The notes under the pieces were generated by a model. That model was not told where the DNA came from. It saw only the letters and a list, made by a program, of their open reading frames with translations, and searched no databases. Both the position numbers and the translations under genes were made by a program. A stretch of 64,000 nt of DNA from Gemmiger formicilis (lineage in GTDB: Bacteria; Bacillota; Clostridia; Oscillospirales; Ruminococcaceae), in NCBI RefSeq assembly GCF_018784445.1, contig NZ_WQOH01000015.1:1-64000 (forward strand), read 5' to 3'. Shown here in pieces: positions 7,482-15,947 of the stretch (position 1 is its first letter; the number at the start of each line of letters is the position of its first letter).

Positions 7482-8168
7482 TCACCCGATAATATTCCAT
7501 TTATATCCCATACCTCGAACAGTCAGGAGCATTTGTGGTTCGCTTGGATTATCCTCGATCTTCATACGAAGCCGACGCATATAGACCGTAAGGGTATTAC
7601 TGTCGATATAATTCCCGTCGCAATCCCATAGCTTATCTAAAATTTGTCCCTTTGTCAGCACCATGCTTGGGTTTCTCATAAACAAGCACAGTAGCTTGTA
7701 TTCCGCGGCAGTCAAATCCAACAGCTCCCCATTTTTGAAAACCTGTCCTTGCAGCAAAAGAACTTTGATGCCATTCGACTGCAATTCTGTGTCTGCTGCT
7801 TGAAAAGAATTTGCACGTCGAAGTAAGGCGTTAATCCTTGAAACGAGAACCCCCAGTTTGAACGGTTTTGTGATATAGTCATCACCTCCAATATCCAGCC
7901 CCATAATAATACTTGTTTCCTCATCCGAAGCCGTCAGAAAAATAATTGGCACCTTTGATGTAAGTCGAACTCTTTTGCAAAATTCAAAGCCAGACCCATC
8001 TGGCAGAGATACGTCCAACACCAACAAATCATATTTTCCGTCTGTCCACAATTCCTCCGCTTCTTTGAGCGTTCTGGCGATATTTAATTCAAATCCCTGC
8101 TTTTTGAAAGCAAAAGAAAGCCCGTTAATCAGGCTTAGATCATCTTCAAGAAGTAATATATTACTCAT
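7482..8168 (-). CDS. OmpR/PhoB-family response regulator (228 aa)
   Basis: The N-terminal receiver has acidic pocket LLLEDD, phospho-Asp in LLVLDVSLPDGSG, Thr in IIFLTASDE, and Lys in DYITKPF. The C-terminal winged helix (about 130-226) ends in TVRGMGYKW. The ATG at 8168 overlaps the stop of the small HTH gene (ATGAGTAA), so translation is coupled. It should bind the 11-bp direct repeats before the ABC genes. Confidence 0.92.
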   Translation of the reverse strand: MSNILLLEDDLSLINGLSFAFKKQGFELNIARTLKEAEELWTDGKYDLLVLDVSLPDGSGFEFCKRVRLTSKVPIIFLTASDEETSIIMGLDIGGDDYITKPFKLGVLVSRINALLRRANSFQAADTELQSNGIKVLLLQGQVFKNGELLDLTAAEYKLLCLFMRNPSMVLTKGQILDKLWDCDGNYIDSNTLTVYMRRLRMKIEDNPSEPQMLLTVRGMGYKWNIIG

Positions 8169-8349
8169 ACTTTTCTGCCTTTCCTTGTTTTGTTCGACCA
8201 TCAATCGGCTTTTCCGCCGCTTTAGGGATCAGCCAAACCCCAGCCATCTTCACAGCGCCGGGGATACGCCCTCCGGAACATAAATAATTTACCTGGCGAG
8301 GCGTAACATTCCACTTCTTGCTTGCCTCTTTTAATGTCATGTAGTCCAT
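8161..8349 (-). CDS. Small helix-turn-helix protein of the cargo cassette (62 aa)
   Basis: It begins MDYMTLKEASKKWNVTPRQV, an excisionase/MerR-like helix-turn-helix, followed by NYLCSGGRIPGAVKMAG and VWLIPKAAEKPIDGR. GGGAGG lies 6 nt before the ATG at 8349. It is the first gene of the cassette operon and overlaps the response regulator start. A close copy occupies the same place at 39584-39772. It may regulate the cassette together with the divergent XRE gene; an excisionase role is unlikely since no recombinase is adjacent. Confidence 0.8.
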   Translation of the reverse strand: MDYMTLKEASKKWNVTPRQVNYLCSGGRIPGAVKMAGVWLIPKAAEKPIDGRTKQGKAEKYE

Positions 8350-8490
8350 TTTGCACCTCCCCAAATATTATATTTCGTCTGCACGAAGAATACAAGGATG
8401 TAAATGTGAATTATAAAATGTAGATAGAACGGATATCACATCATTCCATGTACAAACTATGAAATATAGAATGTATATGGGTGATGTTGA
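8350..8490. promoter_or_regulatory. Divergent promoter region, cassette 1
   Basis: This AT-rich spacer lies between the leftward HTH operon and the rightward XRE gene. It shares ATGTGAATTATAAA (8404-8417) and the TGGGTGATGTT leader of the XRE gene with the matching spacer at 39773-39916, while the rest has drifted. These conserved islands are candidate promoter or operator sequences. Confidence 0.5.
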
Positions 8491-8859
8491 ATGGCAAAAG
8501 TGAAAGACTGCCCTGGCTTTGAAACCTTCGGTGCAGATGTAAAAGAAGCACGGAAGGCGAAGAACCTTGCACGAAAAGATTTAGCCGAAAAGGTGAATAT
8601 TGATACCAGGTATCTTGCCAACATTGAAAACGAGGGCACGATCCCCAGCCTGCCGGTCATCATACAGCTTGTAAAAATCTGCGGCCTGCCGATGGAGAGA
8701 TATTTCAATCCAGAGGTCATGCGAGAGGAAAGCGAGCTGCGCCAGCGGGTCGGACAGAAGTTGAAACTCTGCCCGGAACAGTATTTGCCTATCGTGGAAG
8801 GTGCCATTGACGGGGCCTTAAAAATTGAAAAGCCGAATGAAGAAACGGAGGGTGTCTGA
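8491..8859 (+). CDS. XRE-family regulator (122 aa), cassette 1
   Basis: A Cro/C1-type helix-turn-helix spans about 14-70 (DVKEARKAKNLARKDLAEKV, then RYLANIENEG). The C-terminal half, with CPEQYLPIVEGAIDGAL, has no recognised function. It is divergent from the cassette operon and about four-fifths identical by eye to 39917-40285. In Tn1549-like elements an XRE gene commonly lies next to cargo and mobC. It probably controls the divergent promoter region, possibly including itself. Confidence 0.88.
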   Translation: MAKVKDCPGFETFGADVKEARKAKNLARKDLAEKVNIDTRYLANIENEGTIPSLPVIIQLVKICGLPMERYFNPEVMREESELRQRVGQKLKLCPEQYLPIVEGAIDGALKIEKPNEETEGV

Positions 8860-8944
8860 ACATCCTCTGTTTTTCTTATTTTGCGGGCATTTTTGGACTT
8901 CTGCAACGCTTTATAAGTAGGGATAAGATACGGTAGCAAGCACA

Positions 8945-9027
8945 GCAAGCGAGTACCCGCTTGCGAATTTTGAGATTTTCAGGTCCCTTGCCCGAAAATT
9001 CAAAATTGCTTGTTGGGATAATCCCAA
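8945..9027. other. Candidate oriT of the ICE
   Basis: Three inverted repeats lie just upstream of mobC: GCAAGCG/CGCTTGC (8945-8951 and 8958-8964), GAATTTT/AAAATTC (8965-8971 and 8995-9001), and TTGGGAT/ATCCCAA (9013-9027). Stacked repeats before mobC-relaxase are the usual place for an origin of transfer. The nick position is not assigned. Confidence 0.55.
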
Positions 9028-9053
9028 ACCCTTATGAAGAACGGAGGCGGCGC

Positions 9054-9383
9054 ATGGCAAACCGAAAGCGGAATATCCAAATGAAATTCTATGTCACGGA
9101 GGACGAAAAACGGCTCATAGATGAGAAAATGAGCCAGCTACCCACACGCAGATATGGCGCCTACCTCCGCAAGATGGCGATTGACGGGTATATCATCTAT
9201 ACGGACACCGCAAATATCAAGGCGTTCACAAAAGAGCTTTCCGCAATCGGTCGGAATGTCAACCAGATTGCCAAACGGATCAATGCCGGAGGCCCTGCGT
9301 ATCAGGCTGACATGGACGAGATACGGGAAAGGCTGGACGAGATATGGCAGTTACAAAGACACATCCTATCAAGTCAACGCTGA
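9054..9383 (+). CDS. mobC: MobC-like relaxosome accessory protein (109 aa)
   Basis: A basic N-terminus leads into a ribbon-helix-helix-like region (IQMKFYVTEDEKRLI), followed by the MobC hallmark around ELSAIGRNVNQIAKRIN. It should bind oriT and help the relaxase nick DNA. ATG 9054 follows CGGAGGCGG. The end of the gene overlaps the relaxase start by 40 bp, showing coupled translation. Confidence 0.88.
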   Translation: MANRKRNIQMKFYVTEDEKRLIDEKMSQLPTRRYGAYLRKMAIDGYIIYTDTANIKAFTKELSAIGRNVNQIAKRINAGGPAYQADMDEIRERLDEIWQLQRHILSSQR

Positions 9384-10687
9384 AAGCGGCCATTGACTAT
9401 ATCTGCAACCCGGAAAAGACGGACGGAAAACTGCTTGTTTCTTCCTATGGCTGCGCCGCCGAAACTGCGGATATCGAATTTGCCTGGACCCGCCGCCATG
9501 CCATCGACAAGGGAACGAACCTGGGCCGCCACCTGATCCAAGCCTTTCAGCCTGGGGAGGTCACGCCGGAACAGGCCCATGAGATCGGTATGGAGCTTGC
9601 AAAAGAAATTCTGGGCGGCAAGTATGAGTTTGTGCTTACCACCCACATAGACAAAGATCATGTTCATAACCACCTGATTTTCAATGCGGTCAGCTTTGCG
9701 GATCACAAGCATTATCATTCCAACAAGCGGAGTTATCACTATATCCGCCGCACCTCCGACCGGCTTTGCGAGGAACATGGTCTGTCTGTCATTATTCCTG
9801 GACAGGACAAGGGCAAGAGCTATATTGAACATCAGGCCACGCAGAACGGCACCAGCTATAAGGCAAAGTTGAAAGCTGCCATTGACCGACTCCTGCCAGC
9901 CTGTTCCAACCTGGAAGAACTGCTTCGCCGCCTGCAGAGAGAAGGCTATGAGATCAAGCGCGGCAAGTATATCTCCGCCAGAGCGCCGGATCAGGAACGA
10001 TTCACCCGTCTGAAAACCTTGGGGATGGACTACACCGAAGAAGCCCTTGCCGCCCGGATCGCCGGACGATCCAGACCTTCCCGCCAACCGAAACGGCAGG
10101 ACGGAAAGATCAGCCTGCTCATTGATATCCAGAATAACATCAAGGCACAGCAGAGCGCAGGCTTCACCCATTGGGCGAAGCTGAACAATCTGAAACAGGC
10201 CGCCAAGACCATGAATTTCCTGACCGAGCACGGGATAAGCAACTATGGAGAACTGGAAAGCAAACTGACCGCATTATCCGCACGGAGAGATACCTCTCAT
10301 GCAGAGATCAAGCGGATAGAAAGCAGAAGTGCCGAACTTGCCCTTGTAATGAAGCACACCGGAACTTACCGTCAGCTAAAGCCGATCTATGACCGATACC
10401 GCAAATCGAATGATAAAGAAAAGTTCCTGCGGGGGCATGAGAGCGAGATCATCCTTTTTGAAGCGGCCGCCAGAGAATTGAAACGGCTGGGGGCTATGCC
10501 GCTGCCGACAACGGAAAGCATGAAAACGGAGCTTGCCAATCTCAACGCAGAAAAGGAACGGCTCCTTGCTGAATACAAAGCAGCAAGAACCGAAGCCCAG
10601 GAATACGATACCGTCAAGCAGAATGTGGATGCGCTGCTGACCGTTCCAAAGGAACAGGAACAACAGCGGCGGCATGAACTTGAATAA
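9344..10687 (+). CDS. MobP-family relaxase (447 aa)
   Basis: This enzyme nicks oriT and pilots the strand. The relaxase domain (about 1-250) shows the metal-binding motif HIDKDHVHNHLIFNAV with three His residues, and RHLIQAFQPGE before it. The nucleophile Tyr is probably in the N-terminal AIDYICNP. The C-terminal half (about 270-447) is helical and probably coiled coil. It overlaps mobC. The family is that of Tn1549/CTn ICE relaxases (relaxase/mobilization nuclease domain, PF03432-like). Confidence 0.92.
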   Translation: MAVTKTHPIKSTLKAAIDYICNPEKTDGKLLVSSYGCAAETADIEFAWTRRHAIDKGTNLGRHLIQAFQPGEVTPEQAHEIGMELAKEILGGKYEFVLTTHIDKDHVHNHLIFNAVSFADHKHYHSNKRSYHYIRRTSDRLCEEHGLSVIIPGQDKGKSYIEHQATQNGTSYKAKLKAAIDRLLPACSNLEELLRRLQREGYEIKRGKYISARAPDQERFTRLKTLGMDYTEEALAARIAGRSRPSRQPKRQDGKISLLIDIQNNIKAQQSAGFTHWAKLNNLKQAAKTMNFLTEHGISNYGELESKLTALSARRDTSHAEIKRIESRSAELALVMKHTGTYRQLKPIYDRYRKSNDKEKFLRGHESEIILFEAAARELKRLGAMPLPTTESMKTELANLNAEKERLLAEYKAARTEAQEYDTVKQNVDALLTVPKEQEQQRRHELE

Positions 10688-10758
10688 ATTTCTTTGAAAG
10701 ACGCTGGGCGCAGCTCCCGGCATCCTGTATAATGGAACTGCGGAAGGAGGTTTTACCG

Positions 10759-11091
10759 ATGACAAGAAGCGAAGCAATCAAAGCATTTTTCTTCAAAAGC
10801 GTATTGCCCGTGATCGTGGCACTGATTCTGTATTGTATCTTCAAATCCGCCTGCATGAAGAACGGAGAGCTTGACTATGTATGGCTCTGGATACTCTGCG
10901 GGCTGCCGTTTGGCCTCCATCGGATGTGCCTCTGGATCGTGCCGGGCGGCGGCTCCCTGGGTAGAGGGATCGCCCTGTTTGCATTGAACTTCATTATCGG
11001 TGGCGTGATAGGTGGTTTCATTCTGGTATGGCGGCTGATCGTAGCGGTATGGTATGTGCCGCTGACCATATACCGGCTGATTATAGAATAG
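10759..11091 (+). CDS. Small membrane protein (110 aa), possibly DUF6050
   Basis: Hydrophobic segments lie at about 15-32 (VLPVIVALILYCIF), 43-60 and 72-105, giving three or four predicted membrane passes. AAGGAGG precedes the ATG at 10759. It lies 71 bp behind the relaxase on the same strand. I recall DUF6050 proteins at this place in similar elements but cannot confirm the assignment. The function is unknown; it may belong with the relaxosome genes. Confidence 0.65.
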   Translation: MTRSEAIKAFFFKSVLPVIVALILYCIFKSACMKNGELDYVWLWILCGLPFGLHRMCLWIVPGGGSLGRGIALFALNFIIGGVIGGFILVWRLIVAVWYVPLTIYRLIIE

Positions 11092-11138
11092 ACACCTTAG
11101 ACACATATACGGAAAACGCAATATGTAGTGTCACAAAG

Positions 11139-11167
11139 TTGATTTTATTGCGAATATATGGTATTTT
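11139..11167 (+). promoter_or_regulatory. Promoter of the AT-rich island
   Basis: TTGATT (11139-11144) and TATTTT (11162-11167) are 17 bp apart, with TATTATA just beyond. It lies about 80 bp before the TTG start of the next gene and suggests that the island has its own promoter. Confidence 0.5.
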
Positions 11168-11245
11168 ATTATAAGATTTTGCATGGTTGGATATTAGCTT
11201 TTTCAGCTACACGCTCCATCACACACTTAAAGGGGTGAATTATTA

Positions 11246-12232
11246 TTGGCAGAGGATTACCTTTCCAAAGTGTTCAAAAGTGCATATTCAGATGTCATTT
11301 GCAAGTGGAGATCAGACGGTCTTACAGATACAGAAATCATTGATAGACTAAACAAAAATACCGTAAACAACAGTATGAATGCACTGTTGAAACAGGCCGC
11401 CAAGGATTACTATGAGTATTTTGTCGAAAAGAGATTCGAAATTTCGTATAGCCAAAAAATCGAATCAGATAAATTTATTGCTCATCAAAATGAGATTTGG
11501 GGAAAATGCTTTGTTGTCTCAGAAACTATGTATGTAATGGCATTGGAAGCGGCGGAACATTATTCTTCCTTCGTCAATGAATACATATCAGATAAAGAAA
11601 AGAAAGAAAAGCAATACACTTTTTTGGCGTTACAGTATATGCACGGTCGCTGCTGTCAAGAGTTTTTGGAAATACTGCATTTAATGAAACTTGGTTTTGC
11701 TGATTGTGCTTATGCCAGATGGCGCTCGATGTATGAATTATGTTGTAACGCTGCTTTTATAAAAAAGCACGGTGAAACGATTGCAAAGCAATATGTAGAG
11801 CAATCGCAAACCGATGAACATAAATACAGTTGGACCAAAGGTGCAAAAAAAGACGATGGTACAGAATTAAAAGTAACAACATTCCAAGGCATACAAGACA
11901 ACTGTGATGTGGATGAAGCATGGAAAAAACAGTACAAGTTAGCTTGCTTTGTAAACCACGGTTCGCCGCAAGGAACATTCAAACGATTGTGCTTAATGGA
12001 CGAACAAACCTTTGTAGTTGTAGGGCAATCAGATTATGGTATTACAACGCCAGCAGAACATTCCGCTATCTCTTTGCAATGGATAACCAGCATGTTCTTG
12101 AGTATATTTCCTTGTCTGGATGCACTTGCTCATGCCAAAGTAATATATGATTGGGTCGATGAAGTTCGCAAGGCGTATTTCAAAACTGCTGATGAATGTT
12201 TTGGAACGAATTTTAATTACGACGAGAAATAA
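11246..12232 (+). CDS. DUF5677-like protein (328 aa)
   Basis: A mostly helical soluble protein. The segment CAYARWRSMYELCCNAAFIKK carries the Arg-rich helix typical of DUF5677, and FVNHGSPQGT carries a conserved-looking His. The start is TTG at 11246, set by AAAGGGGTG 8 nt before it. Codon use and AT content differ strongly from the conjugation genes around it, a sign of separate acquisition. It is paired with the next gene, 88 bp downstream. HEPN-like helical folds are possible, but no activity is assigned. Confidence 0.7.
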   Translation: MAEDYLSKVFKSAYSDVICKWRSDGLTDTEIIDRLNKNTVNNSMNALLKQAAKDYYEYFVEKRFEISYSQKIESDKFIAHQNEIWGKCFVVSETMYVMALEAAEHYSSFVNEYISDKEKKEKQYTFLALQYMHGRCCQEFLEILHLMKLGFADCAYARWRSMYELCCNAAFIKKHGETIAKQYVEQSQTDEHKYSWTKGAKKDDGTELKVTTFQGIQDNCDVDEAWKKQYKLACFVNHGSPQGTFKRLCLMDEQTFVVVGQSDYGITTPAEHSAISLQWITSMFLSIFPCLDALAHAKVIYDWVDEVRKAYFKTADECFGTNFNYDEK

Positions 12233-12320
12233 TCAAACAAAAAACATTTTGAAAACAGTTTATCACTCCTGTCCCATGATGGAAGATATAAAATTTGAAC
12301 ATAGAATAAGGAGATTGATT

Positions 12321-13307
12321 ATGGCTACACCTAACTTATATTGGCCTGTATATAAAAACCTTGAAAAAGAATTTTTGAAATTAGCAGACTACATCCATAT
12401 TTCAGATGACCAGACCAGTATTTACTCAATGCACATAGCGGATTTAATTGTACGTTGTTCTGTTGAAATTGAAGCACTATCGAAGGAACTGTATAGCTCT
12501 CTTGGTGGCAACATGACACCCACTGACACAAACGGTGATGTGCGCGATTTATACTTTGATACCGATTGTCTTGATTTGTTAGAACAAAAATGGCATATCA
12601 GCAAAAAAGAGATTACAGTTTCTGCAATAAACTTATATCTTACCGAAGAAAAGCACAGACTATTGCTCCCACTCCATAAGGCTAACAAACGCGGAACAAG
12701 TGGAAGCAAATGGAAACAAGCGTATCAAGCCGTTAAGCATGACCGCAGAAATTCATTAAAAAAGGCAACCATTGAGAATTTGCTTCATGCGATGGGAGCA
12801 CTATACATATTGAATTTGTACTATAAGGATGAACGAACCGATATTGGTCGAGTTTATTTGAGTGACCACAATTTTGATAATCGTGCCGGTTCTGAAATCT
12901 TTTCAGCCCATTGTTGCCATGCAACGTGCATCACTATGGCTTACCACATGGATGATAGTTGTATTAGTCCACCGTTGGGGGATGAATTAGAACGATCTAT
13001 ATACATAATCAAATATGATGATAAATCATTCAGAGAAATGCATAAGAATTTCTGTTTGGATTTCCAGATAACAGAGCAAAGATTTAATAACTCACCTGAA
13101 ATTGCTAAATTTTTATCCGAACATCCGGAATACAAAGACAAATCGATAAACGAAATTTGCTTAGCTGCAGGAGGAGATTCTCTTTTAATGAGGATAGTGT
13201 GTATGCAACACTCTATGGGAGAAAGAAGTACGCGAATGGAAGCACTTCTCAACAAGCACTCTGGAATTTATCCTGAATTATTACCACCAACTACTCAAGG
13301 AAGCTAA
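12321..13307 (+). CDS. Unrecognised helical protein (328 aa), possible HEPN-like
   Basis: I do not recognise this gene. It is AT-rich and lies in an apparent two-gene unit with the DUF5677-like gene. AAGGAG lies 8 nt before the ATG at 12321. The central region contains WKQAYQAVKHDRRNSLKKAT, then a helix LLHAMGALYILNLYY. A KHDR turn followed by an alanine-rich helix recalls HEPN-type proteins, but the exact RxxxxxH pair is not clear. The gene ends at a strong terminator. Cargo function such as phage defence is a guess from context. Confidence 0.6.
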   Translation: MATPNLYWPVYKNLEKEFLKLADYIHISDDQTSIYSMHIADLIVRCSVEIEALSKELYSSLGGNMTPTDTNGDVRDLYFDTDCLDLLEQKWHISKKEITVSAINLYLTEEKHRLLLPLHKANKRGTSGSKWKQAYQAVKHDRRNSLKKATIENLLHAMGALYILNLYYKDERTDIGRVYLSDHNFDNRAGSEIFSAHCCHATCITMAYHMDDSCISPPLGDELERSIYIIKYDDKSFREMHKNFCLDFQITEQRFNNSPEIAKFLSEHPEYKDKSINEICLAAGGDSLLMRIVCMQHSMGERSTRMEALLNKHSGIYPELLPPTTQGS

Positions 13308-13310
13308 TAA

Positions 13311-13360
13311 AAAAAGGGAGCGCAGCCCTCGGACGAACCGAGAAGCCGCGCTCCCTTTTT
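13311..13360. terminator. Strong bidirectional terminator closing the AT-rich island
   Basis: AAAAAGGGAGCGC (13311-13323) pairs perfectly with GCGCTCCCTTTTT (13348-13360). The A/T flanks allow termination in both directions, separating the rightward island from the leftward transfer operon. Confidence 0.85.
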
Positions 13361-13467
13361 GCGTGATATAAAGTGTCGATTTTGACCTCTGTATGACCTC
13401 CACGGAGGAAGAAAACCTCCACAAAGGAAAACATATGGCCTACCTTCCGAAAAGCCGATACAGGAGA

Positions 13468-13665
13468 TTATTTGACCGTTTTTGAACCCCTACCGCTACA
13501 CTTTTTCGATCCCTCCGAAGTGTAACGGGGACAGGCTATCAGGATTACCCGGAAACTCTGCTTGCAGTCGTGGGTACAGCCACGGCAAACCTTGTTATAT
13601 TGCCGCCTGCCGTTCTCACCCAGGAAGAAGGACCACTCCTGCCGCCATTTCTTGCTCCTGCTCAT
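13468..13665 (-). CDS. Small Cys-rich conserved protein (65 aa)
   Basis: It begins MSRSKKWRQEWSFFLG and has a CRGCTHDCKQSF segment with three closely spaced Cys plus another in IACPRY, a likely metal-binding knuckle. The ATG overlaps the stop of the large ArdA-like gene (ATGA), so it is the last gene of the transfer operon rather than a chance frame. The type is known, by recollection, from related ICEs, with no defined function. Confidence 0.65.
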   Translation of the reverse strand: MSRSKKWRQEWSFFLGENGRRQYNKVCRGCTHDCKQSFRVILIACPRYTSEGSKKCSGRGSKTVK

Positions 13666-15455
13666 AGGCTGCCATGCTCGGGCGTGCCGCGTCCTTCACG
13701 TGCCTTTTCAGGCGTGGGTCTTTCGGCACATTCCCGTTTTGCCTCGGCAAGACGTTCACGGATGGAGGGGCGTTCTTTTGTTTCTTCCCGCTTTCCGTTG
13801 TTGATCTGCCCGTCGATCATAGCGTAATCATCCTCCACGGTCATTTCCGCCGTTTTGAGGGGATTGTCGCGTTCCTGCATTTCCGCATTGACTACGGCAA
13901 AGGCCCTGGTACCGTTACCCATAATAAGAAACTGCCGGTCGTCAGACTGATGGTGAACGCCGTAACCGGCCGCCTCCATCTGCTCCCGGCTCATAGCCGT
14001 CACCTGAAAGCTGCCCCTCGGTGTCTGCACACGTTCGCCAGTTTCAAAACGGTCTGGCAGATAAGTGAGGTCTTGCTTCTCTGCCGGGACAGGGAGAACA
14101 ACGATATTGCCATTGATCTGCATAAATCGTTCCGGCGTTTTGAACTGTTCCGTGTATTTCTGAATCAGTTCCGGGGACAGGGAGGCGAAATCTTCCTCAC
14201 CAAGTCCAACCACCAGGAAAGTCCCTGCTACGATATCATAAATTTCTCCATTTTCATCCCGCAGCCCACGGTTCAGATCAAGCCCTATGAGCTTTCCTTC
14301 ATCATTGCAAACCAGCGCCACCGGGTCAGAATAGGGATAAGTTGCGCCAATGTCTCCGCCGACCTCCGCCTGCAGGGAATGAAGATCGGGGTCGATTTCC
14401 TTCACATAGGGTTCCTTCATAGGCTCCACTACAAGCACAGTCATCTTTTCCGAGGCAACCTTCTCCGCAGCGGACAGCATTTCATCCGCATGGGACTTCT
14501 CCGGGTCATCCAAAGCGGCCTTGACCTCCGCCGGATCAAAATCAAGAAATTCCTCATAGCCCGTGGCATCCTTGAACTTTTCAATCTCCGAAGGAAGATA
14601 GTCCTCCTGCGTTTGCCCCAGCGCCGCCAGCTTTTCATCCAGAGCGGAAATGCGCCCTGCCATCAGGTTTTCGTAGAGTTCCTCCTTGGCAGCCTGTGCC
14701 TCCGGGTGTTCCGCCGCATACTGCGGATCACGCTGCCGGAAAAACTCGTCCATGTCAAAGGCGATATCCATAGCCCATTCAGATTTTTCTTCTTCGGGAA
14801 GATCGTCCTGAAAGGTCATCACCCGGTACTCGTCGGGGATACTGCCGCGCTCACCGTCGTAATGCTCATGGAAACTGTCACCCGTATCACGCACATAGCC
14901 CTGATCCGTGAAGGTGCCGTTTTCCTCCAACGCAACGTCCCGGCCGTAGGCCTCATAGTCGATGTAATTCTGCAAATGCTCTGGCACCTGCATAACGTCC
15001 AGTTCTTCGATGTAATAGCGGCCCAGATCGTCATAGTCATGGATATCGGGGTAAACCTCATAGCAATCCAGATTCTCGGTGAGGTTGATGATCTCCTGCA
15101 GGCTGCCGCAATGGTCACCCATTTCCATACCGGCCTGAAACTGTGCGTATTCGCTTTCGCTCATTTCATCCAGCTTCGATGCCAGATAATTCAGCTCGTC
15201 CAGATTTTCATATTCACCCAGCTTACTGTAAAGACCGTCCACATAGCAGTCATAGTCCGTGATGAACCATTCTTCATAGGGCTGGCCGAAGTCATCCTTC
15301 TGGCCGATCCCGATCCGCTTAAACACTTCTTTCAGTTCCTCGGCGGTGGTGGGAAACTTCACCCACTCGCCCACAAGCTCGCCCTCATTGTACTTCCCAA
15401 GATTGGTGATAAAGGCGGCAAAGGGATAATCCTTGTCGTGATCGTAATATGGCAT
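13662..15455 (-). CDS. ArdA-like antirestriction protein fused to DUF3846-like domain (597 aa)
   Basis: Residues 1-200 resemble ArdA, an acidic DNA mimic (AFITNLGKYNEGELVGEWV, with many Asp/Glu). The middle is acidic and repetitive. Residues about 335-455 resemble DUF3846 (MTVLVVEPMKEPYVKEID, then GDIGATYPYSDPVALVCNDE). The C-terminus carries the RPSIRERL tag shared with 15468-15947 and PcfB. ArdA proteins protect incoming DNA from type I restriction, so an antirestriction role during transfer is likely. ArdA alone is about 165 aa, so this is a fusion. Confidence 0.75.
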   Translation of the reverse strand: MPYYDHDKDYPFAAFITNLGKYNEGELVGEWVKFPTTAEELKEVFKRIGIGQKDDFGQPYEEWFITDYDCYVDGLYSKLGEYENLDELNYLASKLDEMSESEYAQFQAGMEMGDHCGSLQEIINLTENLDCYEVYPDIHDYDDLGRYYIEELDVMQVPEHLQNYIDYEAYGRDVALEENGTFTDQGYVRDTGDSFHEHYDGERGSIPDEYRVMTFQDDLPEEEKSEWAMDIAFDMDEFFRQRDPQYAAEHPEAQAAKEELYENLMAGRISALDEKLAALGQTQEDYLPSEIEKFKDATGYEEFLDFDPAEVKAALDDPEKSHADEMLSAAEKVASEKMTVLVVEPMKEPYVKEIDPDLHSLQAEVGGDIGATYPYSDPVALVCNDEGKLIGLDLNRGLRDENGEIYDIVAGTFLVVGLGEEDFASLSPELIQKYTEQFKTPERFMQINGNIVVLPVPAEKQDLTYLPDRFETGERVQTPRGSFQVTAMSREQMEAAGYGVHHQSDDRQFLIMGNGTRAFAVVNAEMQERDNPLKTAEMTVEDDYAMIDGQINNGKREETKERPSIRERLAEAKRECAERPTPEKAREGRGTPEHGSL

Positions 15456-15467
15456 ATCAGCACCTCC

Positions 15468-15947
15468 TTACAGCTCCGGCGCAGATTTTTCCTTATGGGG
15501 CTGCGCCTTGCTTTTCTCTGCACATTCCTTCTTGCCCTGTTCCAGCCGTTCCCGGATAGAAGGCTTTTTCTCCGGCTCCGCAGGGCGTTCATGATTCCAC
15601 TCGTCGCCGGAAAGAGAAATATATCCGTGTTCCGTAAAATGGCCCTGTTCCTCCTGCATGGCGTACTTGCCAAAAGGAACAGGGTCAATTGCTTTCAGAA
15701 GTTCCGGGGGCAGCAGCATATCCATGTGCTGTGCCAGATACCGCCACCCCAGATCATTCAGATCGTGGATATTGGGTTCAAATACGAAATAGTCGATGTT
15801 GGCCGCAAACTCCTTGAACTGCTCCGGCGCTGTCAGCTTGAAGGGCGAGACCTGCACCGCCGCCAGCACCTCCCGGTCCTCCGGGGAGAGGGCAGCCACC
15901 GCCGCCCTCACTTCGGGTAAATGTTCCAAAGTCTTATTTTCTGCCAT
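15468..15947 (-). CDS. Short ArdA-central-region paralogue (159 aa)
   Basis: The middle, HDLNDLGWRYLAQ followed by FGKYAMQEEQGHFTEHGY, lines up with HDYDDLGRYYIEE and YGRDVALEENGTFTDQGY of the next gene, so the two share a domain. It ends with KPSIRERLEQGKKECAE, the same tag. The ATG at 15947 follows GGAAGGTGT. Its 5' end overlaps the topoisomerase stop. It may be a YodL-like or partial antirestriction protein; the function is not established. Confidence 0.65.
   Translation of the reverse strand: MAENKTLEHLPEVRAAVAALSPEDREVLAAVQVSPFKLTAPEQFKEFAANIDYFVFEPNIHDLNDLGWRYLAQHMDMLLPPELLKAIDPVPFGKYAMQEEQGHFTEHGYISLSGDEWNHERPAEPEKKPSIRERLEQGKKECAEKSKAQPHKEKSAPEL

Noticed and set aside
8161-8349. Small HTH genes in the cassettes considered as excisionases
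   Set aside because: No recombinase is adjacent and both overlap a response regulator, so a cassette regulator is more likely.
13674-15920. 748-codon open frame antisense to the ArdA fusion and its paralogue
   Set aside because: It arises from codon bias in the real genes. Its protein is low-complexity with no family features and it spans two real genes.
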